12,434 nucleotides of DNA from DATCIH01 sp036507955 (GCA_036507955.1 DATCIH010000101.1:1-12434); one strand, 5' to 3'. Positions 1 to 6,978 are shown, counted from the stretch's first letter. Notes: generated by a model not told the origin, from the sequence alone. Program-made: numbers and translations.

Positions 1-152
1 TCTAGCCTTAATTCAAAGGTCTTTTTTTCATATCCACATTTCGATTTGTTGGTGATAAATCAAGATATTATTGTAATAATTTTCGTATATTCATGCCTAA
101 CTTTTTGATTTCATTTTTTCATAGCTCACTTTACACAATCATTTCTACTATA

Positions 153-186
153 ATATTACAAAATAAATATGTAGATTTTATGAAGA
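153..186 (-). promoter_or_regulatory. Leftward promoter with response-regulator direct-repeat box
   Basis: Read on the - strand, this has half-sites TCTTCA (186-181) and TCTACA (175-170), starting 11 bp apart. An 11-bp gap follows, then TAATAT (158-153) as a -10 element. The arrangement is the same as in eight other promoters of the window. It points out of the left edge. Between the predicted start near 146 and position 1 I find no open frame with a ribosome binding site, so the target would be a gene outside the window, a long leader or a small RNA. The box is seen directly; promoter activity is inferred. Confidence 0.55.
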
Positions 187-195
187 TTTTCATTT

Positions 196-229
196 TCTAC
201 ATAAAATCTACAAAACTTTTGATTATCAT
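196..229 (+). promoter_or_regulatory. Promoter of the first regulator-kinase operon, with direct-repeat box
   Basis: Half-sites TCTACA at 196-201 and 207-212 start 11 bp apart. After an 11-bp gap comes TATCAT (224-229). A better-looking TATACT lies at 231-236, which could be the real -10 with an 18-bp gap. There is no good -35 hexamer, as expected if a bound regulator substitutes for it. Together with the leftward box (170-186) it forms a perfect 12-bp inverted repeat (170-181 with 201-212). Its place directly upstream of a response regulator suggests autoregulation. The rest of 1-281 shows no gene. Confidence 0.6.
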
Positions 230-281
230 ATATACTAGAAGGATAATATAATCTTCAAATAAAAGCTTAAGGGTGAGAATT

Positions 282-962
282 GTGAATAATGTTTTAATAA
301 TTGAAGACGAAAAACAAGTTTCAGAAGTAATAAAGGCTTATCTTGAAAAGGATGGCTATAAAGTATATACGACTACAAAAGGTTTAGAGGGAATTGATAT
401 GTTTGGCAAAATCGATTTCAAATTGGTTATTTTAGATTTAATGCTTCCGGATATTGAGGGTGAAGAAGTTTGCAGAACATTAAGAAGGATCTCTGATGTT
501 TATATATTTATGCTTACAGCTAAGGTAGCTTTAAATGATAAAATAGAGGGTCTTAACATGGGAGCTGATGAATATTTGGGAAAGCCCTTTAGTCCAAGGG
601 AACTTACAGCTAGAGTTAATGCTTTATTTAGAAGGGTTTCTTTGGATAGCAATACTCTGAGCTTTGATGATGGGAAGCTTCAGGTAGATAAAGATAAGAG
701 AACTATAAAATTAACTGGTAAGGAAATAAACCTTACTCCAAATGAATTTGATATTTTATATTCTCTCATAGCAAGTAAAGGTAATGTTTTAAGTCGAGAG
801 CAACTTATTGATAGGGTTTTTGGAATAGATTTTGAGGGTTCAGACAGAACAGTTGATGTACATATAAAGAACATCAGAAAGAAAATAGAAGAGGACCCTA
901 GGGCTCCTAAATATATTATAACTGTTACTAAGCTTGGTTATAAATTTGGTGGTGATATTTGA
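282..962 (+). CDS. OmpR/PhoB-family response regulator (first two-component system)
   Basis: DNA-binding response regulator of 226 residues, the usual family length. The receiver domain (about 1-115) has acidic residues E8 and D9, the phospho-acceptor D52 in VILDLMLPD, the switch Thr in MLTAK and the conserved Lys in GKPF. The C-terminal winged helix (about 130-225) has the NEFDIL, RTVDVHIKNIRKKI and GYKF motifs. I chose GTG at 282 because AAGGGTGAG lies at a good distance before it; GTG at 273 would overlap that site and lacks its own. The stop overlaps the kinase start by one base (TGATG), so the two are translationally coupled. Its promoter carries the shared direct-repeat box, so it probably activates itself and may run the whole copper regulon. 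Family is certain; the metal signal is inferred from neighbours. It resembles CopR/CusR in role only. Confidence 0.93.
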   Translation: MNNVLIIEDEKQVSEVIKAYLEKDGYKVYTTTKGLEGIDMFGKIDFKLVILDLMLPDIEGEEVCRTLRRISDVYIFMLTAKVALNDKIEGLNMGADEYLGKPFSPRELTARVNALFRRVSLDSNTLSFDDGKLQVDKDKRTIKLTGKEINLTPNEFDILYSLIASKGNVLSREQLIDRVFGIDFEGSDRTVDVHIKNIRKKIEEDPRAPKYIITVTKLGYKFGGDI

Positions 963-2338
963 TGCAAAGCGTTAGAAGAAGACTTAGCCTTATATTGATA
1001 GCTTGCACTATAGCAGCTGTTATATTATCTGCAGTATTTGTTAATATTACAATGAATAATACCTTTAATAAATATATGGTAGATGTGCAAAACCAAAGAA
1101 ATGTTAGAATTGTTCAATATTTCGAGCAAATCTATAAGAATGAAGGCAAATGGACTAATAGCTCTGGTACAGAGCAAATGCATGAAGCCTATATGAGTGA
1201 CTATTGTCTCACACTTTTAGATGCTAATAAAGATGTAGTTTGGGGTATGAACCCAAGTGATATTAGAAATACAACCACTACACATATGATGATGGGAGCG
1301 GGAGCCGGAAAAGGAGTTTATACCTCTAAAACCTTTGAAATAAAGGTAGAGGGTAAAATAGTTGGATATGCTTTGATTGGACAATATTATGCAGTGCTTT
1401 TATCTGAGCAGGACATTAATTTCAAGACTTCAATAAATAAAGGCATAGCAATTAGTGCGTTTATAGCAATTTTAATAGTTGTAGCAGTAAGTCTAAATAT
1501 TTCAAAACAATTTTCACTACCTATAAAAACAGTATCAGATATTTCCGTTGAGCTTTCTAAGGGAAATTATGAATCCCGTCCTAATATAAAAAGTAAAATT
1601 ATAGAGCTCAGCAATTTGATTGGAAGCATCAATATGCTTGGGGAAAAACTAATGCATCAGGAGCAACTTAGGAAGAGACTTGTATCAGATATTTCCCATG
1701 AGATAAGGACCCCATTGAATGTACTACAAAATAATTTAGAAGCTATGATAGATGGTATTTTACCTATTACAGGTGATAGACTAATTAACTTAAATGAAGA
1801 GGTAATTAGATTTGGAAAGCTTTTAAATAATTTAAATTCCTTAAATCAATTTGAGGAACAAGAGGTACCATTAAATATTACCACTGTGTTTTTAGATGAT
1901 TTAGTAACTGATGTATGTAGTGACTATATTACTATTGCAAAGGCGAAAAACATAAATATTAATATAAGTACTGAACCTAATAAATACATGATAATAGGGG
2001 ATGAAGATAAATTAAAACAGGTGTTTATCAATCTATTATCAAATGCAATTAAGTTCAATAAGGAAAATGGTAGCATTTGGGTTAAACTTCAAGAGTTAGA
2101 TAACAAAATAATGGTTGAAATAAAAGATAATGGCATTGGCATAAAAAAAGAAGATTTGCCTTATATATTTGAAAGGCTCTACAGAGGAGATAGGAGTAGG
2201 CAGCTGACCTCAGGTAACGGAATAGGTCTTACTATAGTAAAAAAGATATTGGATCTTCATGGAGCTTCCATTGATGTATTAAGTGAAGAAAGTAAAGGTG
2301 CAACCTTTACCTTGAACTTTATGAAAAAGGTTGAATGA
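962..2338 (+). CDS. Membrane sensor histidine kinase (first two-component system)
   Basis: Sensor kinase of 458 residues partnered with the preceding regulator. Order: transmembrane segment about 8-29; extracytoplasmic sensor about 30-160; second transmembrane segment about 162-180; HAMP linker; HisKA domain with phospho-acceptor H246 in SHEIRTP; HATPase domain with N357 in NLLSNA, D389 in DNGIGI, an F-box in YIFERLYRGD, and GNGIGL at 418. The sensor loop holds the cluster THMMMG (about 107-112) plus nearby M73, H74 and M78, soft-metal ligand chemistry that suits Cu(I) or Ag(I). I chose ATG at 962 rather than TTG at 959: it shares a base with the regulator's stop codon and follows GGTGGTGAT. 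The gene ends shortly before a 14-bp hairpin. Kinase function is sure; copper sensing is inference from the Met cluster and the neighbouring export genes. Confidence 0.92.
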   Translation: MQSVRRRLSLILIACTIAAVILSAVFVNITMNNTFNKYMVDVQNQRNVRIVQYFEQIYKNEGKWTNSSGTEQMHEAYMSDYCLTLLDANKDVVWGMNPSDIRNTTTTHMMMGAGAGKGVYTSKTFEIKVEGKIVGYALIGQYYAVLLSEQDINFKTSINKGIAISAFIAILIVVAVSLNISKQFSLPIKTVSDISVELSKGNYESRPNIKSKIIELSNLIGSINMLGEKLMHQEQLRKRLVSDISHEIRTPLNVLQNNLEAMIDGILPITGDRLINLNEEVIRFGKLLNNLNSLNQFEEQEVPLNITTVFLDDLVTDVCSDYITIAKAKNININISTEPNKYMIIGDEDKLKQVFINLLSNAIKFNKENGSIWVKLQELDNKIMVEIKDNGIGIKKEDLPYIFERLYRGDRSRQLTSGNGIGLTIVKKILDLHGASIDVLSEESKGATFTLNFMKKVE

Positions 2339-2364
2339 AGAATCTAAACAAGATTTATAATAAT

Positions 2365-2400
2365 AGAATAACCGAGTTGTAATTAAAACTCGGTTATTCT
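2365..2400. terminator. Bidirectional hairpin between convergent genes
   Basis: A perfect 14-bp stem (2365-2378 with 2387-2400, core AACCGAGTT/AACTCGGTT) and an 8-base loop sit between the kinase stop at 2338 and the stop of the convergent HMA gene at 2425. The stem is strong, but neither side has a clean U-run, so termination may be partial or factor-assisted. Confidence 0.7.
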
Positions 2401-2424
2401 AATGGTGTTTCGCAAGAATTCACC

Positions 2425-2676
2425 TCAAATGTTAGCTTGAGAACTAATACCATATATATTTTTAACTTTACCAGAAAGTATTGTTTCATTAACCACTGCT
2501 TGTATCATATTTTTGGATATGGTCTTATCCTTATAGATAACTTTTATTTTTTTAGATTGTAAATTTAACTCTATGTCTTCTATTCCATGAAGATTACTTA
2601 AACATTTAACTACGTTTATTAAGCATTTATAACATAGCATATTGTATTGTTTAAAATTAACAGTATAATCTTTCAT
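2425..2676 (-). CDS. Small CxxC heavy-metal-associated (HMA-like) protein
   Basis: An 83-residue soluble protein with the size and helix/strand pattern of CopZ-type metallochaperones. The metal loop is MLCYKC (C15 and C18, a CxxC) instead of the usual GMTCxxC. It is followed by VVKCLSNLHGIEDIELNLQ, which matches the helix and second strand of the HMA fold, and then KKIKVIYKDKTIS. A third cysteine, C25, is present. The Gly-Met-Thr before the first Cys is missing, so this is a divergent member. A strong AAGGAGG lies just before the ATG. It has its own direct-repeat promoter and is transcribed away from the lgt remnant. Likely role: Cu(I) chaperone or buffer, separate from the CopZ at 6334. Binding itself is inferred. 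Confidence 0.75.
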   Translation of the reverse strand: MKDYTVNFKQYNMLCYKCLINVVKCLSNLHGIEDIELNLQSKKIKVIYKDKTISKNMIQAVVNETILSGKVKNIYGISSQANI

Positions 2677-2696
2677 ATCATTACCTCCTTGATAGT

Positions 2697-2730
2697 ATAT
2701 TACAAAATCTTTATGAAGATTATATGAAGA
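2697..2730 (-). promoter_or_regulatory. Direct-repeat box and -10 for the small HMA gene
   Basis: On the - strand, perfect half-sites TCTTCA (2730-2725 and 2719-2714) start 11 bp apart. After an 11-bp gap comes TAATAT (2702-2697). The predicted start near 2690 leaves a leader of about 14 bases that just includes the ribosome binding site. An alternative -10, TATACT at 2699-2694, would leave no room for it. Confidence 0.65.
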
Positions 2731-2761
2731 GAGTAGGAATATAACTGAATAAAATTATAAG

Positions 2762-2795
2762 TCTTCATAATATCTTCATATTTTTTTGATAATAA
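2762..2795 (+). promoter_or_regulatory. Direct-repeat box and -10 for the lgt-like gene
   Basis: Perfect half-sites TCTTCA at 2762-2767 and 2773-2778 start 11 bp apart. After 11 bp comes TAATAA (2790-2795). The box is back-to-back with the HMA box 31 bp away, so the divergent pair is probably co-induced. Confidence 0.65.
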
Positions 2796-2835
2796 TTTTA
2801 TATATTAAAAATAGAAAAGAATTGGAGAATAGCTA

Positions 2836-3391
2836 ATGAAAGAATTATTTAGTATAGGCCCTGTTCATGTATATTTCTTCGGCTTAATGATAGGAATTGG
2901 TATTATTGCAGCTGTATATTTTGCTGAATGGCAGGCAAAAAAAAGATTGATTAAAGATGATGCTATATTTAACTTGGCAATCCTTGTAGTAATAAGTGGT
3001 ATAGTTGGTGCTAGATTATTTTATATCCTATTTTATAATCCATCCTTTTATTTCAATCATCCTATGGATATATTTAAGGTAACAGAAGGAGGATTGTCTA
3101 TTCATGGTGGGATATTAATAGCCATATTGACAGGGTCCCTGTATGCTCGCAGTGTTAAAATATCCTTTTTTAAATTAGCAGATATTACAGTAGTCGCAGT
3201 GTCACTTGCTCAAGGTATAGGAAGAGTTGGCTGTGATGTTTTTGGTAAGTTAATGACCCATGTTATGCCCTGGGGAATTAATGTAAGTGGTAGCATCCTT
3301 CATCCTGCCCAAGTTTATGAATTCATTTTAGATTATTTTAATCTTACTAATAACCATTTCTCTTTTAATATTTTATAAGGTTCAAGGATAA
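2836..3391 (+). pseudogene. Truncated prolipoprotein diacylglyceryl transferase paralogue
   Basis: The open frame (2836-3378, 180 codons) matches the N-terminal two thirds of Lgt, the membrane enzyme that moves diacylglycerol onto lipoprotein cysteines; the full enzyme is usually about 250-280 residues. Visible motifs: GGLSIHGG (H90, the family's conserved His region), the signature GRVGCDVFGK (about 129-138), and HPAQVYE (156-162). After YEFILDY the frame is lost. The next frame, from 3332 to TAA at 3389-3391, reads IILILLITISLLIFYKVQG, a membrane helix like the last one of Lgt. This fits an internal deletion with frameshift that removed about 50 residues, including the region of the essential C-terminal Arg. 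Start ATG 2836 has only a weak site (TTGGAGA). It keeps an intact regulon promoter. Lgt paralogues are known in Gram-positive copper islands, which supports an ancestral role here. The fragment is probably inactive. Confidence 0.75.
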
Positions 3392-3421
3392 GTAATCAAA
3401 ATAAATTTAGAAGATTGGGTT

Positions 3422-3455
3422 TCTTCATAAAATCTTCATAATAATTTAGTAATGT
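3422..3455 (+). promoter_or_regulatory. Direct-repeat box and -10 for csoR-copA-copZ
   Basis: Perfect half-sites TCTTCA at 3422-3427 and 3433-3438 start 11 bp apart. After 11 bp comes TAATGT (3450-3455). TAATAG at 3455-3460 is a second possible -10. The predicted start near 3462-3467 puts the CsoR operator candidate in the early transcribed region, so activation and repression would both act on this operon. Confidence 0.65.
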
Positions 3456-3498
3456 AATAGTTAAGGGAAGACATTAATAATGGTTTATTTGTTTTTCC

Positions 3499-3527
3499 TA
3501 GCCCTCCCCCCTAGCGGGAGGGGATTA
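3499..3527 (+). promoter_or_regulatory. Probable CsoR operator (GC-rich dyad)
   Basis: In a very AT-rich region there is a 29-bp GC-rich pseudo-palindrome: TAG then CCCTCCC (3502-3508), a short centre, GGGAGGG (3516-3522), then GATTA. This pattern of flanking TA steps, C-run, centre and G-run is what known CsoR operators look like, and the TAGCCC-N-CCCC arm is close to the one I recall upstream of mycobacterial csoR. It lies 47 bp before the csoR start. It could also fold as an RNA hairpin, but no U-run follows, so a terminator is unlikely. Confidence 0.65.
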
Positions 3528-3573
3528 AGACCATAACTTATTACTTTGTAAGCTTATGAAAGGAGAGGTTCAA

Positions 3574-3843
3574 TTGAATAAAGATAAAGAGCTTTCCATG
3601 CAAGCATTAAAGACATCAAAAGGGCAAATTGAAGGGATTATAAAAATGATGGAAGAAGGCAGATATTGTATAGATATATCAAATCAAATTATTGCAGCAC
3701 AGTCTCTTCTTAAAAAAGCAAATATGTTAATTTTAAAACAACATCTTAATCATTGTGTAAAGGATGCTTTTCTTAACAACACAGGTGATGAGAAGGTTGA
3801 TGAAATAATTGAGCTACTTACTAAACTAATTGATGGCAAATGA
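3574..3843 (+). CDS. csoR: Copper-sensing repressor CsoR
   Basis: All-helical Cu(I)-responsive repressor of the DUF156 family. Cu(I) binding releases it from operators and turns on copper export. The three Cu(I) ligands are present with the family's exact spacing: C32 in GRYC, H57 and C61 in HLNHC (25 and 4 residues apart). I prefer TTG at 3574 (89 residues), because AAAGGAGAGG (3559-3568) sits five bases upstream. The ATG at 3556 would place that site inside the gene and add MKGEVQ. First gene of csoR-copA-copZ, 18 bp before copA, with a GC-rich operator candidate upstream, so it probably represses its own operon. Related regulators (FrmR, CstR) lack this C-H-C set, so CsoR is the firm call. 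Confidence 0.93.
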   Translation: MNKDKELSMQALKTSKGQIEGIIKMMEEGRYCIDISNQIIAAQSLLKKANMLILKQHLNHCVKDAFLNNTGDEKVDEIIELLTKLIDGK

Positions 3844-3861
3844 TTTTAGGAGGAATTTAAG

Positions 3862-6312
3862 ATGAAAAATAAAATACTTAAAATTGAAGGAATGACCTGT
3901 GCCGCCTGTGCAAAAACTATTGAAAGAGTTTCAAAGAAACTTAATGGCGTTGAGGAAGCAAGTGTAAATTTTGCTACAGAGAAATTGAATATTAATTATG
4001 ATGATTCAAAGATCAAATTAGAAGATATACAAAAGGCTGTGGGAAAAGCTGGATATAAGATATTAGTTGAAACCTCAAATAAAACCTTAAAGCTGGAAGG
4101 AATGACCTGTTCCGCCTGTGCAAACAATATTGAAAGAGTAACAAGAAAACTTAATGGAGTAATAGAATCTAATGTAAACTTTGCTACAGAAAAACTAACC
4201 ATTTCCTTTGAACCGGATCTAATTAAAACCTCCGATATAAAAAAGGCAATTGAAAAAGCTGGGTATAAGGCGCTAGAGGAAGAAAGTAATGTAGATTTAG
4301 ATAAGGAAAAGAAGGAAAAGGAGATAAAGGCTTTATGGAATAGATTTTTAATATCAGCGATTTTTGGAGTACCTCTACTGCTTATCGCAATGCTTCCAAT
4401 GATTACAAGTAGACTTAATATTATGTTACCTAATATTATTGATCCTATGAAGCATCTACCGGTTTTTGCGATAATAGAATTGATACTTGTGCTCCCTATA
4501 ATGGTTACAGGTCGAAAATATTATATAGTGGGCTTCAGGTCACTGGTAAGGTTAAGTCCTAATATGGATTCCTTGATATCCATGGGAACCTCCGCAGCAT
4601 TTTTATACAGTATATTTGCAGTATATGAAATACTTCTTGGTTATACTGGCTATGAGATGTATTTTGAATCCGCTGGTGTAATTTTGACTCTGATTACTTT
4701 AGGAAAGTATTTGGAATCCGTAACTAAAGGAAAAACTTCCGAAGCCATTAAAAAACTTATGGGTTTGGCTCCTAAAACAGCAATTGTTATAAGAAATGAT
4801 ATAGAAAAAGAAATTCCAATTGAAGATGTAGAAGTTGGAGATATAGTATTGGTTAAACCAGGAGAAAAAATGCCAGTAGATGGTGAAGTTGTGGAAGGAA
4901 CTACCTCGGTTGATGAGTCAATGCTTACTGGAGAAAGTATACCAGTTGAAAAAAGTATTGGACATAAAATAATTGGAGCAAGTATAAATAAAAATGGTTC
5001 AATTAAGTATAAAGCAACTAGAGTTGGTAAAGATACTGCCCTAGCACAAATAATTAAACTAGTCGAAAATGCTCAGGGATCTAAAGCACCTATAGCTAAA
5101 ATGGCAGATGTTATATCAAGTTACTTTGTACCGGTAGTTATAGTACTTGCTCTTGGAGCTTCTTTAGCTTGGCTTATAGCAGGAGAATCAGTAGTTTTTG
5201 CATTAACAATTTTCATTTCAGTCCTTGTTATTGCTTGCCCCTGTGCCCTGGGATTAGCAACGCCTACAGCAATAATGGTAGGAACGGGAAAAGGCGCAGA
5301 GTATGGAGTGCTTATAAAAAGTGGTACAGCCTTAGAAACTGCCCATAAAATCCAAACTATTGTATTTGACAAAACTGGAACTCTTACAGAAGGAAAACCT
5401 AAGGTAACGGACATAGTTACTATAGAGGGTATTGATAAGGATTATTTGCTTCAGATAGCAGCTATTGCAGAAAAAGGCTCTGAGCATCCTCTTGGTGAAG
5501 CAATAGTTAAAGGAGCAGAGGAAAAAAATCTAGAGTTTAGAAAAACTGAGGCTTTCAAAGCAATTCCAGGTCATGGTATAGAAGTAGTTATTGACGGCAA
5601 AGAAATATTGCTGGGCAATAAAAAACTTATGGTTGAAAGACATATTTCTTTGGGAAAATTAGAAGAGGTATCAGATAAGCTTGCCGAGGAAGGAAAGACA
5701 CCTATGTATGTTGCAATTGATGGTAGCTTGAGTGGTATAATTGCCGTAGCAGACACCGTGAAAGAAAGTAGTAAAAAGGCGATAGAAATACTGCATAGTA
5801 TGGGAATACAAGTTGCCATGATTACAGGAGATAACAAAAGAACTGCGCAGGCCATCGCAAAACAGGTAGGTATTGACAGAATATTAGCAGAGGTATTGCC
5901 AGAAGATAAAGCAAATGAGGTTAAGAAACTTCAAGCTGAAGGAAAAAAGGTTGCAATGGTGGGGGATGGAATTAATGATGCTCCTGCACTTGCTCAAGCT
6001 GACATTGGCATAGCTATAGGCTCTGGAACAGATGTAGCAATAGAATCTGCAGACATTGTACTTATGAGAAGTGATCTAATGGATGTACCTACAGCCCTTC
6101 AATTAAGTAAAAAGACCATAACAAACATTAAACAAAATTTATTTTGGGCTTTTGGGTATAATACCTTAGGGATACCAGTTGCAATGGGAATATTATATTT
6201 ATTTCATGGACCACTATTAAATCCTATTATTGCAGCACTGGCCATGAGCTTTAGTTCAGTTTCAGTGCTCACAAATGCATTACGCTTAAAAGGCTTTAAG
6301 CCATTAAGATAG
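3862..6312 (+). CDS. copA: Cu(I)-exporting P1B-type ATPase CopA
   Basis: Copper-exporting ATPase of 816 residues, normal length for a two-HMA CopA, in the cytoplasmic membrane. Two N-terminal HMA domains carry GMTCAAC (C13, C16) and GMTCSAC (C83, C86). Further on: the actuator motif TGES (356-359), the transport motif CPC (459-461), the phosphorylation site DKTGT (D503), SEHPLG with H542 and P543 (the P1B hallmark), and GDGIND (701-706). The last helices have FGYN (TM7) and MSFSS (TM8), which with CPC are the Cu(I)-specific ligand set, so Zn/Cd transport is unlikely. AGGAGG precedes the ATG. It stands between csoR and copZ and should hand Cu(I) from CopZ to the outside. Intact, with no missing motif. 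Confidence 0.97.
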   Translation: MKNKILKIEGMTCAACAKTIERVSKKLNGVEEASVNFATEKLNINYDDSKIKLEDIQKAVGKAGYKILVETSNKTLKLEGMTCSACANNIERVTRKLNGVIESNVNFATEKLTISFEPDLIKTSDIKKAIEKAGYKALEEESNVDLDKEKKEKEIKALWNRFLISAIFGVPLLLIAMLPMITSRLNIMLPNIIDPMKHLPVFAIIELILVLPIMVTGRKYYIVGFRSLVRLSPNMDSLISMGTSAAFLYSIFAVYEILLGYTGYEMYFESAGVILTLITLGKYLESVTKGKTSEAIKKLMGLAPKTAIVIRNDIEKEIPIEDVEVGDIVLVKPGEKMPVDGEVVEGTTSVDESMLTGESIPVEKSIGHKIIGASINKNGSIKYKATRVGKDTALAQIIKLVENAQGSKAPIAKMADVISSYFVPVVIVLALGASLAWLIAGESVVFALTIFISVLVIACPCALGLATPTAIMVGTGKGAEYGVLIKSGTALETAHKIQTIVFDKTGTLTEGKPKVTDIVTIEGIDKDYLLQIAAIAEKGSEHPLGEAIVKGAEEKNLEFRKTEAFKAIPGHGIEVVIDGKEILLGNKKLMVERHISLGKLEEVSDKLAEEGKTPMYVAIDGSLSGIIAVADTVKESSKKAIEILHSMGIQVAMITGDNKRTAQAIAKQVGIDRILAEVLPEDKANEVKKLQAEGKKVAMVGDGINDAPALAQADIGIAIGSGTDVAIESADIVLMRSDLMDVPTALQLSKKTITNIKQNLFWAFGYNTLGIPVAMGILYLFHGPLLNPIIAALAMSFSSVSVLTNALRLKGFKPLR
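3874..4275 (+). repeat. Tandem duplicated HMA domains inside copA
   Basis: Two copies of the HMA coding unit start 210 bp (70 codons) apart. Around the metal loop the DNA itself is nearly the same: GGAATGACCTGT at 3889-3900 and 4099-4110, followed in both by CCGCCTGTGCAAA-like sequence and ATTGAAAGAGT. The similarity extends to the AAATTTTGCTACAGA-type stretch further on. This points to domain duplication in this lineage or to strong codon constraint. Confidence 0.75.
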
Positions 6313-6333
6313 AAAATAAATGGAGGTAAAAAA

Positions 6334-6546
6334 ATGAAAAAGAAAATATTAGTAGAAGGTATGAGCTGTGGCCATTGTGTAAACCATGTTACAGAGGCAT
6401 TAAAGGAAGTAGGGGCAAAAGATATTTCTGTTAGCTTAGAGAAGAAATCTGCCACAGCTGAAATTGGTGATAATATTACTGATGATGCTATCAAAGCAGC
6501 AATTGAAGATGCAGGTTATGATGTGGTAGGAATAGAAAAAGCTTAG
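6334..6546 (+). CDS. copZ: Copper chaperone CopZ
   Basis: A 70-residue single HMA domain, the standard CopZ size, with metal loop GMSCGHC (C12, C15; His before the second Cys, as in many CopZ proteins). The fold pattern is complete: VNHVTEALKEVG helix, ISVSLEKKSATAEI strands, IKAAIEDAGYDV helix and strand. It carries Cu(I) in the cytosol to CopA and can pass it to CsoR. GGAGG precedes the ATG, 21 bp after copA. Last gene of the csoR operon, followed at once by a strong terminator. Confidence 0.95.
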   Translation: MKKKILVEGMSCGHCVNHVTEALKEVGAKDISVSLEKKSATAEIGDNITDDAIKAAIEDAGYDVVGIEKA

Positions 6547-6564
6547 TAAGAAAAGTATTATGCA

Positions 6565-6606
6565 AAAGGTACAGGTACTATAGATGTAGTATTTGTGCCT
6601 TTTTTG
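6565..6606 (+). terminator. Rho-independent terminator of csoR-copA-copZ
   Basis: A 15-bp stem (6565-6579 with 6588-6602, three G-U pairs) and an 8-base loop, ending in a run of T (6600-6605) on the + strand. It lies 19 bp after the copZ stop. It separates the copper operon from the next gene, which has its own promoter. Confidence 0.88.
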
Positions 6607-6631
6607 AATTTTATTGAGATCAACTATATTG

Positions 6632-6665
6632 GCTTCATAATTTCTCCACAATTAAGTTGTATTAT
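6632..6665 (+). promoter_or_regulatory. Direct-repeat box and -10 for the first SHOCT gene
   Basis: Half-sites GCTTCA (6632-6637) and TCTCCA (6643-6648) start 11 bp apart, with TATTAT (6660-6665) 11 bp further. The second half-site and what follows, CTCCACAATTA, is shared exactly with the box of the second SHOCT gene on the other strand (near 9565-9555). Confidence 0.6.
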
Positions 6666-6733
6666 ATATGTATAGGGAAAAGCAATTAGAGGAGAAAATA
6701 AATAATATAATAATAATGAAAGGAAGATTCAAT

Positions 6734-6976
6734 ATGATGGGATATAGATATGGGTATAATATGATGGGAGGAGGACTTGGGATGATATTTATTTCTATAA
6801 TTTTTATTGGAATTATAGTATTTATTATCTATAAGGTATTTCCCAATAATAATATTAAAGATTTTGAAGTTAGGGATAAATCCTTAGATATACTAAATGA
6901 AAGATTTGCTCGTGGAGAAATAAATGAAGAGGAATATAGTCTTAAGAAAAACTTGCTATTGAATCATAAGAAATAA
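6734..6976 (+). CDS. Small SHOCT-domain membrane protein (first copy)
   Basis: An 80-residue protein. The N-terminal segment is rich in Met, Tyr and Gly (MMGYRYGYNMMGGG). It is followed by one membrane helix (about 16-35) and a C-terminal SHOCT motif (about 50-77, LDILNERFARGEINEEEY). SHOCT is a short helical module, often at the C-terminus of small membrane or transported proteins and thought to mediate oligomerisation; its biochemical role is not settled. I chose ATG 6734 because AAAGGAAG lies 7 bases upstream; an in-frame ATG at 6668 falls inside the predicted -10/start region. Paralogue of the gene at 9235. Its own regulon promoter and the copper neighbours suggest a part in metal stress, perhaps through the Met-rich N-terminus. 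Function unknown. Confidence 0.82.
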   Translation: MMGYRYGYNMMGGGLGMIFISIIFIGIIVFIIYKVFPNNNIKDFEVRDKSLDILNERFARGEINEEEYSLKKNLLLNHKK

Positions 6977-6978
6977 GA

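Noticed and set aside
2..59. - strand frame reading ITNKSKCGYEKKTFELRL, faintly like a transposase segment
   Set aside because: Only about 19 codons after a stop, no start codon and cut by the window edge; too short to assign to an IS family.
231..236. TATACT as the sole -10 of the first operon
   Set aside because: Kept only as an alternative: TATCAT at 224-229 fits the 11-bp spacing shared by the other eight promoters.
3502..3522. GC-rich hairpin as a terminator or attenuator before csoR
   Set aside because: No U-run follows and no leader peptide is visible; the TA-flanked C-run/G-run pattern fits a CsoR operator better.
5121..5855. Long - strand open frames inside copA
   Set aside because: They lie opposite invariant CopA motifs, lack ribosome binding sites and resemble no family; they are shadows of the coding strand.
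6668..6733. N-terminal extension of the first SHOCT protein from ATG 6668
   Set aside because: The start has no ribosome binding site and overlaps the predicted -10/transcript start; ATG 6734 has AAAGGAAG at the right distance.
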